DNA from: Aedes albopictus
Lineage: Eukaryota > Arthropoda > Insecta > Diptera > Culicidae
Assembly (NCBI RefSeq): GCF_035046485.1
Contig: NC_085138.1
Span: forward strand, 7,811,409 to 7,875,408
Length of the DNA stretch: 64,000 nucleotides
Direction: 5' to 3'
Every line of letters starts with the position of its first letter. Position 1 is the first letter of the stretch. The notes beneath the pieces are model-generated. The model was not told the DNA's origin. It saw only the letters and a program-made list of their open reading frames with translations, and searched no databases. Positions 56,740 through 64,000 of this stretch are shown in pieces. Position numbers and translations under genes: made by a program.

Positions 56740-57885
56740 ATGGATGCGGGACCACGGCTTGTCTGGAATGGGCCATGATTCAAGCGTTGTTTTGATTGGT
56801 GCCTTTCCCGCAGTGCAGCATGGAGTGCACCGCCGAACGTAATCCTCGATGTCGTTGTCGATCCCCGGCCAATAGACGAAACTGCGGGCAATCGACTTCA
56901 TGCGTACCATGCCGGGATGTCCACGATGAAATTGCTTCAGAACTTGCCTTCGAAATTTGCTTGGAACGACAACCCTGTCGTGGAACAATATACACCCGTC
57001 GACGTGGGTGAGGGATTCCCGCCTGTTGAAGTACGGACGAACATCGGGGTTTGTGATTGACCGTGCATCGTTTGGCCAACCGTCACGGATGAACTTCAAC
57101 ACCGTTTGTAGAGCTTCATCTGCCTTCGTCTCTTCCTGAATGGCTTTGAAAGAGACTGGTACCTGGTCGATAGTGTCGTGGATAATGCTTACCAAATCTT
57201 CTTCCAGGGAAATCGCTGCTACGACGTAGTCCTCCTCGGGTTGCTTGGAACGGTCGATCAACCTGGACAGCATGTCGGCGCACCCGAAGTCGTTGGTGGA
57301 CACGTGGCGGATGTCGAAATCGTAGTTGAGGAGCATTAACGCCCACCGTTGAAGGCGATTTGCGGTGTGCAATGGAATACCCTTCTTCGAACCAAAGATG
57401 GATAACAGTGGCTTGTGGTCCGTCAGAAGAGTGAATCGGCGTCCTAGGAGGTACTTGTGGAACTTCGTTACGCCGTAGGTGAGTGCCAGAGCTTCTTTTT
57501 CCGGCTGCCCGTAACCTTGTTCCGCCGGAGTGAGGGATCTTGATGCGTGCTGGATTGCCTTCAGATGTCCGTTGGGGAATTCGTGGAAGATAACTGCACC
57601 GATGCCCGTGCTTGAAGCGTCCGCTGCTACGATGATTGGTAACTTCGGATCATAATGCGTCAGCAACATATCGGACTGCAAAATCTGCTTGAATCGCTCG
57701 AAAGACCGTTGGCAATCGGAATTCCACTGCCACTTCGCATCCTTCTTGAGTAGCTTGTCGAGAGGATGGCGAATTTCATGCATGTTGCGAACAAATCGGC
57801 CGTAGAAGTTAACGGCTCCCAGGAATGATCGCAGTTCGGAAACGTTGGTTGGTGCCGGAATGGAGGCGATGGCCGTTCGGATCCG
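56740..57885 (-). pseudogene. gypsy pol: RNase H and integrase zinc finger
   Basis: The minus frame begins just after the RT thumb (SELRSFLGAVNFYGRFVRN) and the linker HPLDKLLKK. It continues through RNase H (VAADASSTGIGAV, EKEALAL, LLTDHKPL, CADMLSRL) and an HHCC-type zinc finger (HRGHPGMVRM, CTPCC). It stops at PWSRIH, exactly where the integrase catalytic core would start. The core, with its D,D,E residues, is missing; about 100 bp of unrelated AT-rich sequence (56632-56740) takes its place. It joins the upstream part only through the frameshift near 57888. Confidence 0.8.
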
Positions 57886-57887
57886 GG

Positions 57888-59965
57888 CGAATGCCGTTGC
57901 AGTCCACGATGTGCCCCAAGTAGCCTAGTTCGGTTTGGAAACACCGGCATTTCTCCAGCTTGACGTGGAATCCATATTCCTCCAGACGTTGCAGTAGCAT
58001 GTCCAGAGACGCTTTGTGTGCTTCCCAAGTTGGTCCGAATATGATGGCATCATCGAGAAACGTTCGAACACCAGGGATGTCAGCGATCATGCCGTCGACC
58101 AGTCGTTGAAACGCTCCAGGTGCTGACTTCACACCAGGAGCTAGGCGGTTGAACTGGAACAGACCTCGGTGCGTATTGATGGTGAGAAGTTTCTTCGATT
58201 CTTCGTCGACTTCCACCTGGAGATACGCGTCGGAGAGGTCGATGACGCTGAATACCACACTGCCGTTGAGTTGAGCAAAGATTTCCTCCGGGGTGGGTAG
58301 AGGATAGTGGTTGCTCTCCAGCGCTTCGTTGAGTCCCGTGGAATAGTCCGCACAGATGCGAACTTTACCGTTAGGCTTCCGTACTGCCCACTCCGAGAAA
58401 TCGATCGGCGAGATGATTCCCAAAGTTTGCAGACGGGTTAGTTCTGCATCCACCAGTGGAACCGTGTTGAACGGGACCGGTCGCTTCGAACAGAAAACGG
58501 GTTTGGCATTAGGCTTTAGAAATAACTTTACCTTTGTTTTCTTGCAGTGGCCCAACGAGCTGTCGAAAATCGCCTGATGGTCGGCTTGAAGCTGAGCTGT
58601 GACTTCGTCGAAACATGGTCCGGGCGCTGCTGCAACTTGACTGCAGAGCGAGTCGAAAGGAACTGACCACAGGTTGAATGCCTCGATCCAATCGATGCCC
58701 AGAACGTTGAGGTCCGGTGATGACGTCACGAAACACTGGCCACGCTTGACCATGCCGTTGAGGGTGACTTCACAATTGAATTCGCCGATGAGAGCGAGTT
58801 GTCCACCGGATGCGTTGGATGCTTCAATCGATGACGGAGTCAGCTTCGGTCGTCCCAGATGTTGCCACGTTGCCTTGGAAATGACGGTGATATCGCTTGC
58901 GGAATCCAGCTGTAGCGGAATAGTGACGTTGTTGATAGTGATGGTCACGTACTTGCGCCGCCGGGTGGTGTTTGCGATGTGATTCACGAAAATTCCTTTG
59001 GCTTGAGATCTGGAACCGGGCTTCTTCTTCTTCTGGTACTGCTTCTTCTCACGGGGTGGAGTTGAAGAGTCGCTTAAAGACTTTTTCACGCAGCCACAGT
59101 AGCCTTCTTTGTGGCCGATGCGATTACATACCTTGCACAGGTGGTCCGAGAATGAGCAGTCACGCACGTAGTGCATTTGACCACACTGCCAGCAGGGAGT
59201 ACGAGGGCTTGACTTGCTTTCCGTTCTCGGTGGACGATTTCCAGGTTTAGGTTTCTTCTCCGAAACGCTGTGGACCGATTGCTTCGAACTTGATGGATGT
59301 TCGATCATCGTGGTGTCCGACTTGAGGTTGACGAGCCGCTGGAACTCATCGATCAGAGTCTGGATCGTCACTGGCGCTTCTGGCGTTTCACCTTCGATGC
59401 GGGAAAGTAGCCTTGCTCGGATGTCCGCGTAGCGTGGTGCCTTGAGTCCGCACACGAAAATCAAGCACTTGAATTGGTCGATCTTCAGGTCTTGAAACTC
59501 GAACTCTTCACACGCCCTGTTGACTTTACCACCATAGCTGATAATGTCGTCCGTCTCGGATTTGACCAGCTGCAAACACTGGTATCGCTTGTTGAAGACG
59601 GAGGTTTGCTTACCGAAGATTTTCGTCAGCGTCTTGACGGTGTCGGCGAACGAAACGTCCCTCGGTAGCTTCGGAAGGATATAGTTGACGTAGCGACTGT
59701 GGGAGGCCGTGTCCAACTTCCGTAGCAGAAGCCGAACTTTGGCTGCATCGTCCAGACTTCGCGCGTCGCTCTCGAACAGATCCGCGTAACGGGCAAACAA
59801 TTTTTCAAAAGTGGTGCCGTTTTCCGGATCGAAACTGAATTCGCTGATGTTCGTCGACAGTGACTCCAGTACCTGCTCGGGGTTGGTTGCTTGAGGAACG
59901 GCCAACCGCTGGAGTAGCCGGGTCATCTGCAGAATCGCTGCTTGGAGTTCTTCGTTCGTTGCCAT
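57888..59965 (-). pseudogene. gypsy gag, protease and reverse transcriptase (single frame to the frameshift)
   Basis: Starts at ATG 59965 (MATNEELQAAILQMTRLL). The Gag region has FEKLFARYADLFESDARSLD and KVRLLLRKLD, typical of K02A2.6-like elements. Two zinc knuckles follow: CWQCGQMHYVRDC (CX2CX3HX4C) and CKVCNRIGHKEGYC (CX2CX4HX4C). The protease has LQLDSASDITVI (DSA active site). RT has CADYSTGLNEAL, FSVIDLSDAYLQV, FNRLAPGVKSAPGAF and the catalytic FLDDAIIF. It stays open for about 690 codons until GIRPDPN near 57890, where the frame changes. Produced as one Gag-Pol frame without a separate gag stop. Confidence 0.85.
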
Positions 59966-60024
59966 CCTTCTTCCGGGTTCAATTCTGGAGCTCTTGAAAA
60001 TCCAGAACTTTCCTCGTCGCCAGC

Positions 60025-60186
60025 TGAAGTGTTTCTTCCAGATACTTCCGGAACTTCCAGAAATAAAACTTTCAAAATGTAGTGCTAATTACAATACGTT
60101 TATTCTGGTTGACAGTTACACTTCGAATCAAAATTATTTTCTCTTGCACCGCAGTCAATGATTGCTGCGATTGCTAGGATGGAACA
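60025..60186 (-). repeat. 5' LTR of the gypsy element
   Basis: 162 bp, identical to 55820-55981 except one position (TAATTAC versus TAACTAC). Followed by the GTAAC duplication (60187-60191). Confidence 0.85.
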
Positions 60187-60480
60187 GTAACGTTTCTGAA
60201 ATCCGCCGAAAATGCTCTGAAGCTTCTTGGAATGCCTCCGAAATACCCCTTAAACCCCCAGAAACCCCATGTAACGCACCTTAGACCCTCCGAAACCCCC
60301 GAAAACGCTATGTAACACCTCCGTAACCCGCTAAAAATGCTCTGAAGCTTCTTAGAATACCTCGAAAATCCCCCTCGGACCCCTTGGAACCCCATTTAAC
60401 GCACTTTAGACCTTCCAAAACCCCCGAAAACGCCATGTAATGTCTCTGAAATCCGCCGAAAACCCTCTGAAAATTCCTAA
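60187..60480. repeat. About 132-bp-period satellite, right part
   Basis: Direct continuation of 55100-55819: GTAACGTTTCTGAAATCCGC, CCATGTAACGCACCTT, GCTATGTAACACCTCC, with recurrence near 60308 and 60436. Confidence 0.7.
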
Positions 60481-60616
60481 AATATTCCAAACCGACGATA
60501 ATGAAAAAAATGTACTATTGGTGATTTGTTGTTGCATGAAGAAGAAGAAGAAGAAGAACGACGGTGTTTTGAAAAAATCCTATCCCTACAACACAGGGAA
60601 AGTTTTTAAAATGCCT
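60481..60616. other. AAG-rich sequence between satellite and SINE
   Basis: A GAAGAAGAAG run at about 60538-60560. The remainder is unassigned. Confidence 0.4.
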
Positions 60617-60895
60617 CTTCTTCTTCTTCTTGGCGTAAGTCCTCACTGGGACAAAGCCTGCTTCTCAGCTTAGTGTTCAATGAGCACTTCCACAGTTTTT
60701 AACTGAGAGCTTCCTCTGCCAATGACCATTTTGCATGTGTATATCGTGTGGCAGGCACGAAGATACTCTATGCCCAAGGAAGTCAAGGAAATTTCCTTTA
60801 GGAAAAGATCCTGGACCGACCGGGAATCGAATCCGTCACCCTCAGCATGGTCATGCTGAATACCCGTGCGTTTACCGCCTCGGCTATATGGGCTA
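60617..60895 (-). mobile_element. Feilai-like tRNA-derived SINE, near full length
   Basis: On the minus strand: GCCCATATAGCCGAGGCGG (A-box region), GGGTATTCAGCATGACC, B box in GGATTCGATTCCCGG, TTGGGCATAGAGTATC, GCACACGATATAC-like middle, GTGCTCATTGAACACTAAGC, CAGTGAGGACTTACGCC and the AAGAAGAAGAAG tail. It is the most complete of the four copies. Pol III-transcribed retroposon, mobilised by a LINE in trans. Confidence 0.8.
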
Positions 60896-60934
60896 TAAAT
60901 GCCAGGGTGGCCTGGTGGAAGCTGCAGTAGGGGA

Positions 60935-61250
60935 CCGTCCTGTAAACCATTAAAACGCCCTGAAACGCCCCTAAAAGCTCATCTGAAACGTTCTGGAGCC
61001 TTCTGAAGCCCCTGAAACACATCTAAACCTACTCTGAAACGTCCTGTAACTCCTTGAAATGCTCCTAAAAGCCCACCTTAAACATCCTGGAACTCCCTGA
61101 AAACCCCTAAACGTCTTTAAAACATCCCTGAAACGTCCTGTAACCCATTTGAAACGCCCCTCACAGCCTCCCTGAAATATTTTGGAACCCCTAGCAGCCC
61201 CTGCAACCTCCTTAACTTGTGGAACCCCCTAAAACGCCTCTGAAACGGCA
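60935..61250 (-). repeat. CTGAAACGCCCC-type degenerate repeat block
   Basis: CCTGAAACGCCCC, AACGTCCTGTAAC and CCTAAAACG units; the same low-complexity family as 53880-54040. Confidence 0.55.
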
Positions 61251-61834
61251 CAGTCGAAAAAAAAACTTCATTGTATATCTTTACATTCCCACTGTCAACT
61301 CGGAGAGGCGTTTTTGTTAGTAGTTGGGTAGGATAAGTAGAAAATCTGGGTGTAGGGCATTTGACATAACCACAACGTATTCTTCTTTGCATTACCCTGT
61401 GTCTCTTATGATTCGTGACACGAACGCATAATGCACGAAACTGGACTGCGACAAATGGATTACAAAACATGCACTAGACTGAATCCGTCGCGGTATTCAC
61501 CCCATGTAGGAATAATGCGTTCCCGATATGATACATAGTTTATTTAATATCAAAGAAGAAAGCAAATGTTTGGGAGAAGTCACAGCGGATGTCACTTTAT
61601 AATTGCAGAAAAAGGTTATCAAATGTAAAGAAAGGTGGAAGCATAGATGAATTCCCTCAAGAGATTTCACAATACTACAAATCTAGTAAAAATACCTCCG
61701 CTTGAAATATGATGTTCGCTTTATGATAAGACATTCATGATCGCTGTGCAGCACAACGATCGCACCGAAATACAATTAAACAAAGGCAAATAAAAAAAAA
61801 AACTGAGGTAAGTCAACTCACCGCGGTTCCCTCT
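61251..61834 (-). other. Fumarase 3' flank and 3' UTR
   Basis: Downstream of the fumarase stop on the minus strand. A possible AATAAA polyadenylation signal lies at 61539-61544 (TTTATT on plus), about 290 nt after the stop. A donor-like GTGAGT follows the stop closely (plus 61814-61819, ACTCAC), so splicing within the 3' UTR is possible but unproven. No other gene is seen. Confidence 0.4.
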
Positions 61835-62097
61835 TTACTTCGGTCCCAGCATGTTCTCCGGGCGGACCCACTCGTTGAACTGCTCCTCGGTCAGGTAGCC
61901 CAGCTTGAGGGCGGCCTGCTTGAGCGTGGTTCCCTCCTTGTGGGCCGTCTTGGCAATCTTGGCCGCCTTGTCGTAGCCAATGTGCGGATTCAGCGCCGTT
62001 ACCAACATCAGAGATTCGTTCATGATCTTATCGATATTGGCCCGATTGGCTTCGATGCCGACGACGCAGTTCTTGCTGAAGGTGCGGGCACTGTCGG
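61835..62097 (-). CDS. Fumarate hydratase, last exon
   Basis: Encodes the C-terminal 86 residues: [18 protein letters not shown], then [34 protein letters not shown], ending MLGPK. This is the fumarase C-terminal domain, which helps close the active site. The exon joins the upstream exon across a 105-bp intron (62098-62202) with acceptor TTCAG and donor GTAAGT on the minus strand. The split codon (T+CC) keeps the frame. The stop is TAA at 61837-61835. An internal ATG at 62023 is not a start. Confidence 0.9.
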
Positions 62098-62202
62098 CTG
62101 AATGGGGAGTAGTGAGGAAACAGGTTATTTAAGACCACCATTATTTTCTGGATGAATCCTACAAACATTTCCTCGCCACCGTGTTATACCTAAGATACTT
62201 AC
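62098..62202 (-). other. Fumarase intron (105 bp)
   Basis: Minus strand starts GTAAGTATC and ends CCCCATTCAG, with a short pyrimidine-rich tract. This size is usual for a short insect intron. Phase 1. Confidence 0.85.
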
Positions 62203-63208
62203 ACAACAACCGAATCGATCGCAGCACATTGGACACCACCAGCGGTTTGAACACGTTCAGTTCAAAGTGTCCATTCGATCCACCGACGGTAACCGCCACG
62301 TTGTTACCCATGACCTGAGCGCAGACCATCGTCATGGCTTCGCACTGAGTGGGATTCACCTTGCCGGGCATGATCGAGCTTCCGGGTTCGTTTTCCGGCA
62401 GGCTCAGCTCTCCCAGACCGCATCGGGGACCCGATCCCAGGAACCGAATGTCGTTGGCAATCTTCATACAGCTGACGGCGATGGTGTTCAGGCAGCCGGA
62501 AACTTCCACCATGGCGTCACGAGCGGCCAGCGCTTCGAACTTGTTCGGGGCAGTGATGAACGGAAGGCCGGTCAGTTCGGAAATCTTGGCAGCGCACTTT
62601 TCGGCGAATCCGATGCGGGTGTTCAGACCAGTTCCGACGGCGGTTCCACCGAGAGCCAGCATGTACACACGGGGCAGCACGGATTCGATTCGCTGCAGGG
62701 CGAATTCCATCTGCTGGACATATCCGCTGAATTCCTGTCCCAGGGTGAGTGGAACGGCATCTTGCGTGTGCGTGCGGCCAATCTTGATGATGTCCTTGAA
62801 CTCGTTGGACTTGGCCTTCAGGGCGTCGTGGAGGGTCTGGATGGCTGGCTTCAGGTTTCCGGTCAGTTCCCGGGCCACCGAGATGTGGATGGCCGTGGGG
62901 AAGGTATCGTTCGAGGATTGCGATTTGTTGACGTGGTCGTTCGGGTGCACCGGGGCCTTCGACCCGAGGGTTCCGCCGAGCAGCTCGATCGCCCGGTTGC
63001 TGATAACTTCGTTGACGTTCATGTTACTCTGGGTACCGGAACCGGTTTGCCAGATGACCAGCGGGAAATGGTCGTCGTACAGCTTTCCGGAGATGACATC
63101 GTCGGCGGCCAGGGAGATGGCATCGGCAATCTTAGGGTCTAGTCCGTACTCTTTGTTTACCAGGGCAGCAGCCTTCTTGAGGATGCCCATGGCAGTGATG
63201 ACTGGTTG
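62203..63208 (-). CDS. Fumarate hydratase (fumarase, class II), internal exon
   Basis: The enzyme hydrates fumarate to L-malate in the TCA cycle (mitochondrial, often also cytosolic). The 335-codon exon starts [15 protein letters not shown] at an AG acceptor (63209-63211 on plus, CTG), not at the internal ATG 63190. Visible motifs: [46 protein letters not shown], and the class II signature [16 protein letters not shown]. The last supplies the flexible catalytic serine loop. Both exons give about 422 residues of a protein usually near 490-510, so the targeting peptide and first 60-80 residues lie on exons outside the window. GC-rich codon use contrasts with the AT-rich surroundings. FH/l(1)G0255-type ortholog. 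Confidence 0.95.
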
Positions 63209-63589
63209 CTGATAAGGTCAGATGGAAGAAATATAAAAGAATTAATCATTTTAAATGAAGTGAAAATTACGGTACTTTGGGTGCTAGGAACCATGAAAAT
63301 TTTACATCAGAAATCTCGCGTACCCTGCACCAGTTTTGACCAATCTAAAAGATGTTTTTAATAAGCAGGAATTCTATGAAATCAATCTACATTTCGTAGA
63401 AATATTAATTTTGAAGCAGTTTTTACTTGTGTTCTTATAAGCTTCTTACTTACTAACTACCAAAAAGTTCTTCCCGTGACAACTGCAGAGGGCGCAGTAG
63501 TACATACAGATAATTTCTAATAGCAACGGTGTCGAACTAACATTCCTTTCCTTGCCTCGTTGACCGTTAGGACGTGGCCGGCGCTGTTA
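63209..63589 (-). other. Fumarase upstream intron, proximal part
   Basis: AT-rich sequence between the acceptor at 63209 and the satellite block. The intron continues past the window edge and is therefore over 790 bp. No feature other than the pyrimidine-rich acceptor tract (TTTCTTCCATCTGACC) is seen. Confidence 0.6.
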
Positions 63590-64000
63590 GGAGCAATCCC
63601 TGACAGAATTTCAGCAGGAATCTCCAAAGATATTTCAGCAAGAATTTCCAAATGAATTCCAGCAGGTATTCCCAAAGAAACTCCAGCGAGAATCTGCAAA
63701 GGAATTCGAGGAGAAATCCTCGAAGAATATCTAGAAGGAATCCTCAAAAGACATCCCAGGAGGACTTCTAGAAGGAATCCTAGATGGATTCTCTGAAGGA
63801 ATTCCAGGAGGAATCCCCAAAGGAATTTCAAGAGGAGTTCCCGAAGTAATTCTCGGAGAAGTCCCTGAAGGAATTTCAGAATGAACCCCCAAAGTAATTC
63901 TAGAATGAATCATCGAATGAATTCCAGGAGTATTCCCCGAAGGATTTTCAGGAGCAATCTCCGGCCCCAAAGCAATCTCTGAATAATTTTCAGGAGGAAT
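63590..64000. repeat. 12-mer satellite block inside the fumarase intron
   Basis: GGAATTCCAGGAG, GGAATCCCCAAAG and AGAATTTCCAAAT-like units; the same family as 28265-33815. It continues to the window edge. Frames of 79-104 codons through it (GIPSG/SRIP repeats) are artefacts. Confidence 0.7.

Larger units (their letters stand above)
55820..60186 (-). mobile_element. Ty3/gypsy LTR retrotransposon (K02A2.6/mag-like), 4,367 bp
   Basis: It has two 162-bp LTRs with TG...CA ends and a 5-bp duplication GTAAC. The internal order on the minus strand is primer-binding region (GCTGGCGACGAGGAAAG after the 5' LTR), gag-pol, polypurine tract (AAGGGGGGAGA, plus 55982-55992). The LTRs differ at one position by eye (C/T at about 55887 versus 60092), so the insertion is young. 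Its coding region is nevertheless defective: a frameshift near 57888, a missing integrase core, and two segments in reversed orientation (56262-56632). Confidence 0.85.

Noticed and set aside
56695..57783. Independent 362-codon gene
   Set aside because: It is the RNase H and integrase zinc-finger part of the gypsy pol, separated by a frameshift from the upstream part.
61814..61834. A further fumarase exon downstream, suggested by GTGAGT after the stop
   Set aside because: The reading frame already ends in MLGPK followed by TAA, the family's normal C-terminus; at most the UTR is spliced.
62267..63212. Two open frames of 291 and 287 codons on the plus strand across the fumarase exon
   Set aside because: They are antisense images of a GC-rich, strongly conserved coding exon and have no recognisable domains.
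1..64000. Endogenous viral elements (flavivirus- or rhabdovirus-like), which are common in Aedes
   Set aside because: No characteristic viral motif was recognised in either strand; only gypsy-type retroelement sequence was found.

Overview
The window is eukaryotic, repeat-saturated insect DNA. The one cellular gene is a spliced fumarate hydratase (fumarase) on the minus strand at the right edge (about 61835-63208). Its first exons lie beyond position 64000. The rest is almost wholly transposable-element sequence. The mixture suggests an Aedes-type culicine mosquito: tRNA-derived SINEs of the Feilai type, RTE- and Jockey/R1-like LINE remains, a K02A2.6/mag-like Ty3/gypsy element, a DD37E-type mariner relic, and many hairpin MITEs. 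The species assignment is inferred; no species-diagnostic gene was read.

Layout. 1-1430: end of a CACAGTG-terminated element, GTTTCAG-type repeats, and a minus-strand SINE interrupted by a small 8-bp-TSD MITE. 1430-6312: a composite element with matching CACAGTGGTCCA ends and a 5-bp CAATG duplication. It holds a Jockey-like LINE fragment, itself split by a 1.7-kb element, and smaller MITEs. 6330-12440: hairpin MITEs, a CAGGGGATA-ended element, nested CACAGACAAACAG elements and a Feilai fragment. 12440-16790: a broken RTE-like LINE with two DNA elements in its 5' part. 16790-22900: hairpin elements, mostly unassigned AT-rich DNA, and a GC-richer low-repeat island near 21430-22240.

22936-35876 is the most striking part. 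It is a nest: a long inverted-repeat (foldback) element contains a TIR element (24568-34486), which contains a 9,010-bp element (25225-34234). The innermost large element has 17-bp TIRs and a perfect 8-bp target duplication. Its interior is nearly all satellite: a GCACCATTTTTGCAATTCG-type array, then a GGAATTCCTGGA 12-mer array, plus a 749-bp palindrome.

36000-55000: SINE and LINE scraps, more hairpins, a 1.9-kb foldback with insertions, more 12-mer satellite, and a LINE pseudogene split by a dead mariner and by a 2.3-kb palindrome. A second RTE pseudogene follows. A low-repeat block (50640-51730) may be ordinary intergenic or regulatory DNA. 55100-60490: a 132-bp-period satellite carrying a young Ty3/gypsy insertion (162-bp LTRs differing at one base) whose pol gene is frameshifted, lacks the integrase core and has two flipped segments. 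60617-64000: a full-length Feilai-like SINE, more CTGAAACG repeats, then fumarase, with 12-mer satellite again in its upstream intron.

No operons, CRISPR arrays or viral genes were recognised. All boundaries, duplications and alignments were read by eye and not computed.
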